Positions 33,630-43,658 of a DNA stretch of 64,000 nucleotides are shown here, one piece after another. The stretch is from Afipia clevelandensis ATCC 49720 (GTDB taxonomy: Bacteria; Pseudomonadota; Alphaproteobacteria; Rhizobiales; Xanthobacteraceae), in NCBI RefSeq assembly GCF_000336555.1, contig NZ_KB375281.1:372001-436000 (forward strand). Direction: 5' to 3'. The translations under genes and the position numbers were made by a program. Position 1 is the first letter of the stretch. Each line of letters opens with the position of its first letter. The notes under the pieces are model-generated. The model made no database searches and was not told the origin of the DNA. It saw only the letters and a program-made list of their open reading frames with translations.

Positions 33630-35931
33630 TGCTGGGCGCGGGCTGCTCGCTGTGTCCGCACGGCAGCGTCACGCAGACAATGGTGCCGACGCCGAGCTTC
33701 GAGCGCAGTTTCATCGAGCCCCCATGCAGGTTGGCCAGCGATTTGGCGATAGCGAGGCCGAGCCCCGATCCGTGATAGCTCTTGGTCAACTGGCTTTCGA
33801 CCTGCTCGAACGGCCTCCCGAGTTTCGCCAGCGATTGCGGCGCGATGCCGATGCCGCTGTCCACGATGGTGAGCATCACCGAGCCGTTCAGTACGCGGCT
33901 GCGCACGGTGATCCTGCCGCCATCGGGCGTGAACTTCACCGCGTTCGAGAGCAAGTTCACAGCGATCTGCTTCATCGCGCGGCGGTCCGCGACGATCGGG
34001 ATCGCGCCGCGAATGTCCGCGATGACGGTTAGAGCCTTGTTCTCGGCGCGGCCTGACACGACGCGCAGGGATTCGGTGAGGGTCTGGGACAGATCGAGCG
34101 GCTCATAGTCGAGCTTCATGCGCCCGGCCTCGATCTTCGACATGTCGAGGATGTCGTTGATGACGTCCAGCAGGTAATTCCCGCTGGTCATGATGTCGTG
34201 GCAATACTCTTGGTACTTTTCGGAGCCGAGTGCGCCGAACATTCCGCTGCCCATCACCTCGGAGAATCCGATGATTGCGTTGAGCGGGGTGCGCAGCTCG
34301 TGGCTCATGTTGGCGAGGAACTTCGACTTGGTCTGGTTGGCTTCCTCGGCGCGATTTTTCTCGTCTGCGTACTTTTGAGCAAGTTCGGCGAGCAGTTGCG
34401 CCTGACGTTCGAGTTCGGCCTGTGAGCGCTTGAGGTCGATAACGTTGGCGGTGAGACGCAGGTCGTTATCGACCAGCTTCTGTTCGTGCAGCTTGATCTG
34501 GGTGATGTCGGTGCCGACCGACACATAGCCGCCGTCCTTGGTGCGGCGTTCGCTGATATTGAGCCAGCTTCCGTCCTCGAGTTGCGCCTCAAAGGTGCGG
34601 GCGCCGGGCTCTTCCGAGTTCGGGAGCCGGGTGCGGATTTCCGGCATGCTGCCGACCTTGATGACAGTCTCATACGGGGTGCCGGGTTTGACGGCGGTGT
34701 CGGGGAGCTTGTGCAGGCGTTTGAAGTGCGAATTGCAGAGCACCAGCCGGTTGTCGGCATCCCACAGCACAAAGGCTTCCGGGATGGTCTCGATGGCGTC
34801 GCGCAGCCGCAGATCGGCTTCGGCGCTGCGCTCGGCGAGATTCTTCTGTTCGGTCATGTCCACCGCAATGCCGATCAGATGCGCGCCGCCGCCTTTCTGG
34901 CCCTGGCTGAGTTCGCAGCGCACCCGTAGCCAGATCCAGTGGCCGTTGGCGTGACGCATCCGGAACGTCTGGTCGATATGATCGAGTTTCCCGGAGACGA
35001 GATGGTCCGCGATGGCAAACAGGTCGATATCGTCCGACATCACCAGCGCGTTGACCTCGCCGAAGGTCAGAAGGTCGCTGCGGCTTTCCAGCCCCAGCAG
35101 TTCAAACATCGACTGCGACCAGAAAATGCGGCCGCGCGAAAGGTCCCAATCCCACAGTCCGCAGCGGCCGCGATTGAGCGCCGTGTCGATCCGCGCGCGA
35201 ACCGCATCGTTGATGAGATCGCCTTCGCGGGCGCGGGTGGATTGCCAATGAAATGCGAAACCGAGAATCAGCACCACAAATCCGGTGGTGGCTGACAGCG
35301 TGATCTGCAGTGCTGCGTCGGATCGCCAGGGCGATTCCGTCTGCTCCTGAACCACGATGACCTGGCCCGGCAAGGATTTCAGCGAGCGCTGGGTGGCGAG
35401 CGCGCGCGGGCCGCCCGGCAGATCGACCTCGATGACATTGGTCTGGCCGAGAGAGCCCAGTTGCGTCGTCGCGCTGAGGACGTCGAGGATGCGGCTTGCA
35501 TGATCGACCGGCGCGTCGATGGGGGCGTGCGCGATGATGCGCTGTTCGGGGTTGGTCACGATGATATGGCGGCCGGCGGCGGCGCCCCAGGCGGGGACCA
35601 AGCCGGGCAACAGGCTCTGAAGCCGCTCGGCCGACGCCGCGCGATCCTGACGGGCAGGGGGAGCGCGGTCGAGACGTTCCGCCAGCAGGTCAGCCAGCGC
35701 TGAAAGGTCGCGTTTCATCGAGGCGTGCTTCTGCCGGGTCTGGTCGATGACCTGAACGAAAGCGCCGATGCAGATGGTAATCAGGAAGGCGATGATCAGG
35801 GTGGGAACGGCGCGCCGCAACGCTGGCTCCGCAATCAGCAGCCGGTGATAAGCCGGCTTCGCGATCGACTGTGCCATTCCTTTGATAGAATCGGATTGGA
35901 CACACGTGGTCGCTGCGTGCGAACGCGCCAT
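33475..35931 (-). CDS. pleC: PAS-domain hybrid-free sensor histidine kinase, PleC-like
   Basis: About 818 residues from ATG 35931; ATG 35877 and a TTG at 35997 are other possible starts. TM1 is at about 41-62 and TM2 at about 214-236 around a periplasmic domain. Two PAS domains follow ([15 protein letters not shown] and [15 protein letters not shown]), then a coiled coil, the H-box [13 protein letters not shown] with His544, and an ATPase domain ending [21 protein letters not shown]. In Sinorhizobium and relatives the cell-cycle kinase/phosphatase PleC lies beside glnE, and the H-box region fits. The last 51 codons, rich in Ala/Arg/Pro, are antisense to glnE. Confidence 0.75.
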   Translation of the reverse strand: MARSHAATTCVQSDSIKGMAQSIAKPAYHRLLIAEPALRRAVPTLIIAFLITICIGAFVQVIDQTRQKHASMKRDLSALADLLAERLDRAPPARQDRAASAERLQSLLPGLVPAWGAAAGRHIIVTNPEQRIIAHAPIDAPVDHASRILDVLSATTQLGSLGQTNVIEVDLPGGPRALATQRSLKSLPGQVIVVQEQTESPWRSDAALQITLSATTGFVVLILGFAFHWQSTRAREGDLINDAVRARIDTALNRGRCGLWDWDLSRGRIFWSQSMFELLGLESRSDLLTFGEVNALVMSDDIDLFAIADHLVSGKLDHIDQTFRMRHANGHWIWLRVRCELSQGQKGGGAHLIGIAVDMTEQKNLAERSAEADLRLRDAIETIPEAFVLWDADNRLVLCNSHFKRLHKLPDTAVKPGTPYETVIKVGSMPEIRTRLPNSEEPGARTFEAQLEDGSWLNISERRTKDGGYVSVGTDITQIKLHEQKLVDNDLRLTANVIDLKRSQAELERQAQLLAELAQKYADEKNRAEEANQTKSKFLANMSHELRTPLNAIIGFSEVMGSGMFGALGSEKYQEYCHDIMTSGNYLLDVINDILDMSKIEAGRMKLDYEPLDLSQTLTESLRVVSGRAENKALTVIADIRGAIPIVADRRAMKQIAVNLLSNAVKFTPDGGRITVRSRVLNGSVMLTIVDSGIGIAPQSLAKLGRPFEQVESQLTKSYHGSGLGLAIAKSLANLHGGSMKLRSKLGVGTIVCVTLPCGHSEQPAPSIIAELPLQAAAGKPRARRSASPGHAPQATRNRARRQPASAPAADPPRLFPA

Positions 35932-36153
35932 TCCTTGCCCCTCGAACTTTATTATCTGCACCCCGTTCGGGAGGTTTTCCCCAACCCTCCGAATCAATGT
36001 GATTTGAATCCACTTTTCGCAGCGTGTCGAGAGTCAACGAATCGTTAATGCGAAATAAATGTTGTCCCAAGGAAGTTTTGACTCGTTTTTGTGCGCGACG
36101 CTGAGTCCGAAACGAGAACGATGTGCGCTTGGTGAGTTGCGAACGAATTTTCT

Positions 36154-36276
36154 CGTCGTTCCCGCGAAAGCGGGACCCATAACCACCACGGTGTATATGG
36201 TGAAGTTGTTGGTCTGCTATTTTCGTCGAAACATTCACGTCAGGGAGTATGGGTCCCCGCTTTCGCGGGGACGACG
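36154..36276. repeat. 123-bp unit with inverted palindromic ends
   Basis: Left end CGTCGTTCCCGCGAAAGCGG... (36154-36181) and right end (36248-36276) are inverted copies, each itself a hairpin around GCGAAAGC; both finish in CCCATA toward the inside. The 66-base core has no frame or motif I recognise. This is the widespread CCCGCGAAAGCGGG-type repeat, here as a MITE-like or BIME-like pair. It fills most of the 36000-36308 interval; the rest of 35932-36308 shows nothing else. Confidence 0.75.
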
Positions 36277-36308
36277 TCCGATGTTTGGACGCCGATTATG
36301 CCCAGTAC

Positions 36309-37676
36309 TTAACGCTCAGGTTCGGCGTGGCTGATCACGCGCTTGACGGTCGGAAACGCGCGGCGCAGGGCGCGCTCGATCTCGTCCACCTTGTGATGAA
36401 CCTCGATCACGCTCATCGACGGCATGGCACGGCAGTGGAAATTGACGATTTCGCCGGCCTCGGTGTCGCGGACGCGCACATTGTGGACGTCGTGAATCGC
36501 CCCGCCATTCGCTGCATATTGCGCCAGCGCCTGCTGGATCGCCTCGACGCGCGCCGGAGCGGCGTCGGTGCCTTGCGGCAATTCCGGTTCGAGCGGTTCG
36601 ATATGGGTATCGACTTCGACGTCCGCGCCGAATTCGTCGCGAATGGCGTGTTCGAGGCCGTGCGCGATGTCATGGGCTTGGTTCAACTGCATATCGCCAT
36701 CGACCTCAAGATCAATGCTCACGGTCAGCTTGTCGCCAAGATCGTGAACCGTCACATGATGGATGGCGAGGGCGGAGTTGCGGGCGATCACCATGATCCG
36801 GTCGCGCACGCTCTCGTTGCTCCGTGCCACGGGCACCGCCGTGAAGGTCAGATCAGCGTCGTGAAGCACATTCAGCACGGCGTCCTGCGCCTTTCGCTTG
36901 ATGCCGTCGATCCGGTCGATGGGGTAGGTGCGGGGCACCTGTACCGTGGCGTCGACGAAATGCCGCGCACCGACCATGCGCACCCGCAGCCGTTCGACAT
37001 CGACCACGCCGGGAATGGCGCGGATCGCGTCCTCGGCCTTCTCGGCTGCGCCGTCCGGCGCGCGGTCCAGCAACGTTTCGATGGTCGACTTGCCGAGCCG
37101 CAATCCCAGAATTGAAATCAGCACAGCGACGGCGATGGCCGCCGCGGAATCGCCCCAGGTATAGCCGAACGCCGCAAGCCCGAGGCCGATGATGACGGCG
37201 AACGAGCCCAGCACGTCGGATGCGAAATGCAAGGCATCGGCTTCCAGCGCCTGGCTCCTGGTTTCCATCGCGGTTTTATGGAGCGCCCGTGCGCGCCAGA
37301 AATTCACCGCGATGTCCACGATCAGCACCACGAAGGGCAATGCGGTCAGCGTCGGCGGAGCGGCGCCTTCGCGCAGCCGGCTGTAGGATTCGACGACGAT
37401 GCCTCCGGCGAGGATATAGAGCAGGGCGATGACGCCGAGCGCCGACAGGCTTTCGAGCTTGCCGTGACCATAGTGGTGTTCGGCGTCGGCGGGCTTGTCG
37501 GACACGCGCACCACGATCCATGTGACGATGGTGGCAATCAGGTCAATTGACGAGTGCAGCGCTTCGGAGATCAGCGCGATACTGCCGATGGCCACGCCCA
37601 CGGCGAACTTGACCGCAGCCATGCTTGCGCTGGCGGCAATCGAAATGGCGGCGACCTGTTGCTTGACTGCGCTCAT
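36309..37676 (-). CDS. cation diffusion facilitator with extended C-terminus
   Basis: 455 residues from ATG 37676 (GAGGA upstream). Five to six transmembrane helices occupy residues 10-195. The metal-site pattern is intact: His41/Asp45 in TM2 (EALHSSID) and His150/Asp154 in TM5 (DALHFASD). The cytoplasmic part is unusually long (about 250 residues against roughly 90) and looks like three consecutive dimerisation-type (ZT_dimer) units at about 211-283, 287-363 and 375-452, each with a beta-strand such as VDVERLRVRMVG, IHHVTVHDLG and VHNVRVRD. It should export Zn, Co, Fe or Mn by proton antiport; a magnetosome-Mam type is less likely. Confidence 0.88.
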   Translation of the reverse strand: MSAVKQQVAAISIAASASMAAVKFAVGVAIGSIALISEALHSSIDLIATIVTWIVVRVSDKPADAEHHYGHGKLESLSALGVIALLYILAGGIVVESYSRLREGAAPPTLTALPFVVLIVDIAVNFWRARALHKTAMETRSQALEADALHFASDVLGSFAVIIGLGLAAFGYTWGDSAAAIAVAVLISILGLRLGKSTIETLLDRAPDGAAEKAEDAIRAIPGVVDVERLRVRMVGARHFVDATVQVPRTYPIDRIDGIKRKAQDAVLNVLHDADLTFTAVPVARSNESVRDRIMVIARNSALAIHHVTVHDLGDKLTVSIDLEVDGDMQLNQAHDIAHGLEHAIRDEFGADVEVDTHIEPLEPELPQGTDAAPARVEAIQQALAQYAANGGAIHDVHNVRVRDTEAGEIVNFHCRAMPSMSVIEVHHKVDEIERALRRAFPTVKRVISHAEPER

Positions 37677-37774
37677 GGATCCTCGATGCGCGGGTCTTGT
37701 CATGGCCGTGCCGCGAACGTCAATGGATGAGTTCGCGACTTAAAATGCGTGTCATTCGCAAGATGCGAGTAACA

Positions 37775-38743
37775 TTATAATTTGAGGACAATCTTGCCGA
37801 AGTGGCTGTTCGCGGTCATGTGGTCCACAGCCTGCGCGATGTCGTCGAACGCAAATACGCGATCAATCGGCAGCTTCAGCTTCCCGGCTTCCACCGCCGG
37901 CCAGAGATCCTGACGGACCTTCGCGAAGATGTCGCGGATTTCCTCGATCGAGCGGGTGCGGAACGTGACCCCGATATACTGGATGCGCCGCGCCGCATGC
38001 AGGTCGAAATCGAAATCGCCATGGGTGCCGCCGAGGCGGCCGACATTGACGATGCGGCCAAGCACTTTGGTTGCAGCCAGGTTCTGGCTGGCGAGCTTTC
38101 CCGATACCTGATCAATGATGACATCTGCGCCAGCGCCACCGGTTGCCTGCAGGACTTCATCGACCCATGCTGGATTGTTGGAATCTATCGCCAGGTCCGC
38201 GCCATAGGCCGTGAGTTGTGCACGGCGCTTCGGATTGGTTGACGATCCGATGACCAGTTTCGCTCCCTTCAGCTTGGCGATTTGCTGGGCCATCAGCCCG
38301 ACGCCGGAACTTGCTCCCTGCACGAGAAGGCTTTGTCCGGATTGCAGGCCGCCGACGGTAACGACAGCGTTGTGCATGGTCGTGAGCGCCAGCGTCAGCG
38401 ATGCAGCCTGCTCGTAGTCCATGGAAGCGGGAATTGGCAGCGCTCGGCCGTAGTCGGTCACCGCATATTCGGCGTAGCCCCCGCCGCCCGAACCCATCAC
38501 GCGGTCGCCGATGGACCAGCCTTTCGCATCCGGGCCCAGTTCGACGATCTCACCGGCCCATTCCATGCCAAGCACGGTGCCGATCCCGCCCGCCGCCCCG
38601 TGAACGTGGCCCTTGATCATGCCGAGGTCCGCACGGTTCATTCCGCACGCGTGAACCTTCACCAGAATCTGCGTGCCCTTCGGGGACGGCTTCGGCACGT
38701 CCGTAATCGCTGCACCGCTTTTGCCGTACACATAGGCCTTCAT
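37775..38743 (-). CDS. zinc-independent quinone oxidoreductase-like MDR protein
   Basis: 322 residues of the medium-chain dehydrogenase/reductase family. The N-terminal GroES-like domain (CGMNRADLGMIKG) lacks the cysteine cluster of structural zinc and the catalytic zinc ligands of alcohol dehydrogenases. The Rossmann motif VQGASSGVGLMAQQIA (about 142-157) fits NADPH. Such enzymes reduce quinones or enones. The substrate is unknown. Single gene; upstream is a 20-bp tandem repeat that doubles a TATAAA-like box. Confidence 0.88.
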   Translation of the reverse strand: MKAYVYGKSGAAITDVPKPSPKGTQILVKVHACGMNRADLGMIKGHVHGAAGGIGTVLGMEWAGEIVELGPDAKGWSIGDRVMGSGGGGYAEYAVTDYGRALPIPASMDYEQAASLTLALTTMHNAVVTVGGLQSGQSLLVQGASSGVGLMAQQIAKLKGAKLVIGSSTNPKRRAQLTAYGADLAIDSNNPAWVDEVLQATGGAGADVIIDQVSGKLASQNLAATKVLGRIVNVGRLGGTHGDFDFDLHAARRIQYIGVTFRTRSIEEIRDIFAKVRQDLWPAVEAGKLKLPIDRVFAFDDIAQAVDHMTANSHFGKIVLKL

Positions 38744-38761
38744 GCAATCGACTCCCGGTTC

Positions 38762-38801
38762 ATGGGATTGCCTTTATACCGATGGGATTGCCTTTATACC
38801 G
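38762..38801 (-). repeat. 20-bp perfect tandem duplication in the oxidoreductase promoter
   Basis: Two identical, adjacent 20-base units (38762-38781 and 38782-38801). Read on the minus strand each contains GGTATAAAGG, a good -10-like box, so the duplication repeats the presumed promoter element 18 to 58 bases upstream of the start codon at 38743. Confidence 0.6.
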
Positions 38802-38970
38802 ATATCGCTTGTCGTGTGAAACAGCGGCCCCGACACCATCCGGAGGATGATACGACAATATCTCCCGTGACGCGCCGCATTTTGATAAAGCATGCGTCAA
38901 ATTCTGTCACAGCTTGAGTCGCGCGATTCGCAGATGCAGCTTGTGGATCGTTCCACCATGCGGAGAAACG

Positions 38971-40071
38971 ATGGTTCTGCGGATCGCTTTTCTGTTGATC
39001 GTCTGGCTGTCGGCAGTGCCGATCGCGCAGGCACAGGACCCTAAAGCCGCCGTTCCTGCCCGTGAGCTGGTGGTAGGGGTGAAGGACGCGCCGCCCTTTG
39101 CGCTGAAGGGTGCCGACGGCACTTGGTTGGGTCTCAGCATCGAGCTTTGGCGTCAGATTGCGAAGTCGCAGAACCTGCAATACCGTTTCGTCGAAGCGAA
39201 GGACATGCCCGATCTGATCGAGCAGACGGCCGCGGGCAAGTTCGACGTTGCCGTTGGCGCGATCACCATGACGGTCGACCGCGAGAAGATACTCGATTTC
39301 ACGCAGCCCTATTATGCGACCGGGACGGGCATCGCCGTTCCGGTCGTCAGCGTGATGAACTGGGGCACGCTGCGGCGGGCATTGACCTCGTTCAATTTCC
39401 TGCAGGCAATCGTTGCCCTGATCGGGTTGACCCTCGGCGCAGGGATTCTGGTCTGGCTGCTGGAACGTCGACAGAACGAATATTTCGGCGGCAGCATCAC
39501 CAAGGGGATCAGTTCAAGCGTTTGGTGGTCGACCCTGGCGATGACGCAGCGCTCGTCGGCGGAGAAGGGGCCGCAAACCATTCTCGGCCGCCTGGTGGCG
39601 ACGGTCTGGCTGGTCGTGTCGGTGATTACAATCGCGGTATTCACCGCGGGCGTCACATCGGTGCTCACAACATCGCAGATTCAGGGGACGATTTCCGGTG
39701 TTTCCGATCTGACATCCGTGCGTGTGGGCACGGTCAAGGGAACGTCGTCCGAAGGCGATCTGATCAGGCGCAAACTCAAGTTCACCTCCTACGAGACGCT
39801 AGGTGAGGGCCTGAAGGCGCTGCGCGGCGGACGGCTGGATGCGTTTGTCTACGACAAGCCGCTGCTGACATGGGCCATCCGTCAGGGTTTCGCATCGCGC
39901 CTGAAGGTGCTCGATGTTTTGATCGAGCAGCAAAGCTACGCCTTTGCGCTGCCCTCCGACAGCCCGTTGCGAAAGCCGCTTTCGATCGAAATCCTGAACA
40001 CCCTTCAGAGTGACGAGTGGACCGACGCGCGGGTGCGCTATCTGGGTGAGGAGTCGATGGGCTTGCGCTGA
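38971..40071 (+). CDS. bacterial ionotropic glutamate-receptor-like protein
   Basis: 366 residues from ATG 38971 (GGAGAAA upstream). Signal peptide 1-22. A periplasmic amino-acid binding fold (SBP_bac_3) is split into S1 (about 31-135) and S2 (about 236-366) by a pore module: TM at about 143-165, a re-entrant region around SVWWSTLAMTQ (183-193) and TM at about 205-233 ending FTAGVTSVLTT. This is the GluR0-like topology of prokaryotic ligand-gated channels. The potassium-type TVGYG filter of GluR0 is absent, so selectivity is unknown. No transporter genes adjoin. Ligand probably a small amino acid. Confidence 0.8.
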   Translation: MVLRIAFLLIVWLSAVPIAQAQDPKAAVPARELVVGVKDAPPFALKGADGTWLGLSIELWRQIAKSQNLQYRFVEAKDMPDLIEQTAAGKFDVAVGAITMTVDREKILDFTQPYYATGTGIAVPVVSVMNWGTLRRALTSFNFLQAIVALIGLTLGAGILVWLLERRQNEYFGGSITKGISSSVWWSTLAMTQRSSAEKGPQTILGRLVATVWLVVSVITIAVFTAGVTSVLTTSQIQGTISGVSDLTSVRVGTVKGTSSEGDLIRRKLKFTSYETLGEGLKALRGGRLDAFVYDKPLLTWAIRQGFASRLKVLDVLIEQQSYAFALPSDSPLRKPLSIEILNTLQSDEWTDARVRYLGEESMGLR

Positions 40072-40211
40072 TCTGAGCCGTTCACGCGGTTGTGTAGGTT
40101 TTTGCCGCGCCGCGCATATGCCGCATGCAGCGCCGCCAGTGCAGGCAAGTGGTTTGTCGGGTTAGATAGGGCAAATCGACCCCGCGAACAGCCGTCAGGA
40201 CACTTCGCGAA

Positions 40212-41585
40212 ATGGATGCAATTTCTGCGAAGCTGCCGCCCGTGACCGACGGGCTCCCCCCGGAGCGCAGGCGATGGGCCGTTCTGGCGATCTTTACGGC
40301 GCTGGCGATGGCGGCGCTCGATACCGCGATCGCCAATATCGCGCTTCCGGCCATTGCCGCGGATCTCAACACGACGCCGGCGGACGTGATCTGGGTCGTG
40401 AATGTCTATCAGATCGCGATGGTCGCGACCTTGCTGCCATTGGCTGCACTCGGTGAAATTATCGGACATCAGCGCATCTATCTGTGGGGGCTGCTGCTGT
40501 TCACCGTTGCATCGCTGGCCTGTGCGCTGGCGTGGTCGTTGCCATCGTTGCTGATCGCCCGCGTTCTGCAGGGACTCGGAGGGGCGGCGGTGATGAGCGT
40601 CAATACGGCGCTGGTCCGGTTTGTCTATCCGTCGAAACTGCACGGTCGCGGATTTGGCAATAATGCGCTCGTTGTTGCGACGGCCTATACGCTCGGCCCG
40701 GCGCTTGCCTCCGGCATTCTCGCGGTGGCGTCCTGGCAGTGGCTGTTTGCGATCAATATCCCGTTCGGGGTGGCCGCCATTCTGGTTGGGATGAAGACGC
40801 TGCCGGCGACGCCGCGCGCAGCGCACGCTTTCGATATTCCGGGCGCATTGCTGACGTCGATCAGCCTCTGTCTTTTTATTGTCGGAATCGGTAGCGCCGC
40901 GCACAAAGCGCCCGCTGCGCTGGTTGCTCTCGAACTCGCGGGTGCAGTGGTCTTCGGCGCGTTGCTGATCCGCCGGCAGGCGGGACATCCCGCGCCGATG
41001 TTGCCGATCGACCTGTTTCGCAGGCCGATGTTTTCCCTGTCGGTCGCGACGGCCGTGTGTTCGTTCGCCGTGCAGGGACTCGCGTTTGTCTCGCTGCCCT
41101 TCTATTTCGAGGACGTGCTGCACCGGACTCAAGTTGAGACCGGCTTTTTCATGACACCGTGGTCGATCGTGGTGGCGATCATGGCTCCGATCGCGGGACG
41201 GCTGTCCGACCGTCATCCCGTCGGGATACTCGGCGGTCTCGGCCTGCTGCTGCTCGGTATCGGCATGGCGCTGCTGGCGATGCTGCCGCCGTCGCCGAGC
41301 GTGCTCGATATCGTCTGGCGCATGGCGATCTGTGGCTGCGGGTTCGGTTTCTTCCAGTCGCCCAACATGAAAGCCATCATGAGCAGCGCGCCGGCCGGGC
41401 GCAGCGGCGGCGCGAGCGGCATTGTCGCAACAGCACGCCTGATCGGGCAGACCATAGGCGCGGCGCTGGCGGCGTTGTGTTTCACCATTGCCGATCGGGA
41501 AGGCGCCACGCTGGCGCTCGCGCTCGGCGCAGGCTTCGGCGCGCTTGGCTGCATCATGAGTTTCCTGCGCCTCAGGGTGCGTTGA
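40212..41585 (+). CDS. MFS efflux transporter, DHA2/SmvA-like
   Basis: 457 residues with about 14 transmembrane segments. Motif AALDTAIANIALPAIAADL follows TM1, and GEIIGHQRIYLWG and the TM5 motif YTLGPALASGIL fit DHA2 drug:proton antiporters of the SmvA (methyl viologen) branch. Substrate unknown. It is separate in sequence from the DHA2 protein at 6842. A 140-base gap precedes it and the enoyl-CoA hydratase gene follows 57 bases later. Confidence 0.88.
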   Translation: MDAISAKLPPVTDGLPPERRRWAVLAIFTALAMAALDTAIANIALPAIAADLNTTPADVIWVVNVYQIAMVATLLPLAALGEIIGHQRIYLWGLLLFTVASLACALAWSLPSLLIARVLQGLGGAAVMSVNTALVRFVYPSKLHGRGFGNNALVVATAYTLGPALASGILAVASWQWLFAINIPFGVAAILVGMKTLPATPRAAHAFDIPGALLTSISLCLFIVGIGSAAHKAPAALVALELAGAVVFGALLIRRQAGHPAPMLPIDLFRRPMFSLSVATAVCSFAVQGLAFVSLPFYFEDVLHRTQVETGFFMTPWSIVVAIMAPIAGRLSDRHPVGILGGLGLLLLGIGMALLAMLPPSPSVLDIVWRMAICGCGFGFFQSPNMKAIMSSAPAGRSGGASGIVATARLIGQTIGAALAALCFTIADREGATLALALGAGFGALGCIMSFLRLRVR

Positions 41586-41642
41586 CGCTCCGGTTTTTCC
41601 GTCCTACCGATTGTTCAAAGAAACAATCGCCAGGGGAGAGTC

Positions 41643-42431
41643 ATGTCGGATCAGCCGGTGCTTCTGCAAGTCGATGGGCCGATTGCCCGCATCGTTTTCA
41701 ACCGTCCGAAAGTCCTGAACGCCTTGAGCGTTGCCGCAGCGGATGCGTTCCTCGCAGCCTGCAAGAGCGTCGCCGCCGATTCCGGCAATCGCGTTGTCGT
41801 CATCGCCGGTGAGGGCCGTGCCTTCATGGCGGGTGGCGATATTTCCGCATTCGAGGGGCCGGCTGAGGAAGTGCGGATGCGTGTGCCCACGATCATGGAG
41901 CCGCTGCATGAAGGCCTCGAAATTCTGGCCGGGCTGCCGCAGCCGGTGATTGCAAGCCTGCAGGGCGCGGTCGCAGGAGCGGGGATGAGCATCGCGCTGT
42001 CGACCGATCTTGCCATTGCTGCGGACAACGCGATCTTCACGCTGGCCTATTCCAAACTCGGCACCAGCCCCGACGGATCGTCGTCGTGGACGCTGCCGCG
42101 GCTGGTGGGTTTGCGCAAGGCGATGGAGATCGCGTTGTTGTCGGACGTCTACGACGCGCACGAGGCGCTTCGTCTCGGCCTGGTCAACCGCGTGGTGCCC
42201 GCCGCCGATCTTGCGAGTGAAACCGACATGCTGGCGCGCCGCCTCGCCGAGGGGCCGACATTCGCCTTCGGTCAGACCAAGAGGCTGTTGCGCGGATCGC
42301 TGGACAACTCTCTGCACGATCAGCTCGCGGCTGAAGCGCGTGGTTTCGGCGCGTGCATCGGCACCGCTGATTTTGCGGAAGGTGTCGGGGCGTTCCTCGG
42401 CAAGCGCCAGCCCACATTCAAGGGCAAATAG
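41643..42431 (+). CDS. enoyl-CoA hydratase/isomerase family protein
   Basis: 262 residues of the crotonase fold. The oxyanion-hole regions are ARIVFNRPKVLNALS and GRAFMAGGDIS (CoA binding), and VAGAGMSIALSTDLAIAA supplies the second backbone NH. At the usual second-glutamate position the sequence reads GTSPDGSSSW, with Asp, as in isomerase-type members such as PaaG, so isomerisation rather than hydration is possible. GGGGAGAG just upstream is the ribosome-binding site. Role likely in fatty-acid or aromatic-acid breakdown. Confidence 0.85.
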   Translation: MSDQPVLLQVDGPIARIVFNRPKVLNALSVAAADAFLAACKSVAADSGNRVVVIAGEGRAFMAGGDISAFEGPAEEVRMRVPTIMEPLHEGLEILAGLPQPVIASLQGAVAGAGMSIALSTDLAIAADNAIFTLAYSKLGTSPDGSSSWTLPRLVGLRKAMEIALLSDVYDAHEALRLGLVNRVVPAADLASETDMLARRLAEGPTFAFGQTKRLLRGSLDNSLHDQLAAEARGFGACIGTADFAEGVGAFLGKRQPTFKGK

Positions 42432-42454
42432 AGCTTTTGCAGAGTGCCCGGTTT

Positions 42455-43579
42455 CTATGCGGCCGGGGAGGCCGCTGCGGCAGGCTTCTGCGGCGGCCCG
42501 ATCAATATCTTTGTCAGCCAGCGGCGGGCCGGATTCTCAACGGCGGTGTAGGAGATCCGGCCGACCATCAGCACGAACAAGGAAGCCGCCGCAACCAGCA
42601 GGAGCTGCGGTCCAAGGCCGATGGTCTTGGAAATCTGCGAGATCAGGATCATCCCCACCGCGTAGTGATAGAGATAGACCGAATAGCTGCACTCGCCGAT
42701 CCAGACGAGAGGGCGAATTTCGAGGAAGCCAACCGCTGCCGGTCTTGTCGACAGCAGCCAGAACAGCGCCAGAAAGAACAACGCCGCGGTGCTGGCGATG
42801 ACGGGATCGCGTCCAATTACCGCGTAGTTGGTACTGATCCTCGCGATCAAGATATACATGACGGCCAGCATGACAAGGGCAACGCCCTTGGTGAGGCGCT
42901 CCTTGTACAGTTCATAGAACACAGCGCCAGCCGCAAACCACGGCATGTAGTCCGGAATGAACAGCGCGTCGAACACACCGTTATATCCCGGCATCACACG
43001 CCGGAGCAGGGCGCGGGCGATATAGATTGCGACGGTGAAGATGACGAGGTTGCGCGCAAGCCTGTCCCGCGCGAACAGCCAGAACAGGATCGCTGCGATC
43101 ATGTAGAACCTGATTTCGACGACCAGCGACCAGTAGACGTTGGTGACGAAATCGACTTTCGGAAACAGGCCCGACCAGAGCGATGTCGGCGTCAGCGTCA
43201 GCGAGGGGAGGAAGTTCGGCCAGAACTGGCGGCGGTGGAGGGCGAAGGGCGCGTCCGACCAGTTGAGAAGGAAGAATGTGAGGACGGCCGAGACGATCAG
43301 CGCCGGCCAGATGCGGACGAACCTGCGGATCACGAAATCAAGGACGGACCGCGAGGATTCAAGAGTCATCGCGATGACGAAGCCGGAGATGATGAAGAAG
43401 AGCTCGACTCCCATATATCCATACTTGAAGATCAACGTGTTGCTGAACGTCTCGCCATAGGGATAGAGGGTCGATTTATAGTAGAACGACTCAAGGTGAT
43501 AGAAATAGTGAAAGCCCATCACCAGGAGGATGGCGACGCCGCGTAAGCCGTCCAGAGCGTGAAGGCGGTGACTGGCCAT
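42455..43579 (-). CDS. acyltransferase 3 (OafA/YrhL) family membrane protein
   Basis: 374 residues with ten or so transmembrane helices. The family's N-terminal HALDGLRGVAILLVMGFHYFYH carries the essential His after an Arg-Gly motif, and GVELFFIISGFVIA and YWSLVVEIRFYM are diagnostic. Members O-acetylate surface polysaccharides or other glycans. No glycan gene cluster is nearby. Convergent with the enoyl-CoA hydratase gene; only 23 bases apart. Confidence 0.92.
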   Translation of the reverse strand: MASHRLHALDGLRGVAILLVMGFHYFYHLESFYYKSTLYPYGETFSNTLIFKYGYMGVELFFIISGFVIAMTLESSRSVLDFVIRRFVRIWPALIVSAVLTFFLLNWSDAPFALHRRQFWPNFLPSLTLTPTSLWSGLFPKVDFVTNVYWSLVVEIRFYMIAAILFWLFARDRLARNLVIFTVAIYIARALLRRVMPGYNGVFDALFIPDYMPWFAAGAVFYELYKERLTKGVALVMLAVMYILIARISTNYAVIGRDPVIASTAALFFLALFWLLSTRPAAVGFLEIRPLVWIGECSYSVYLYHYAVGMILISQISKTIGLGPQLLLVAAASLFVLMVGRISYTAVENPARRWLTKILIGPPQKPAAAASPAA

Positions 43580-43658
43580 GATGACGTTTTCCGGTCGGGG
43601 GCGCGATATCCTTCACCCCCGATTTTCGTCAAGCGTCCCGCTTTGTCAATTTGCGCAG

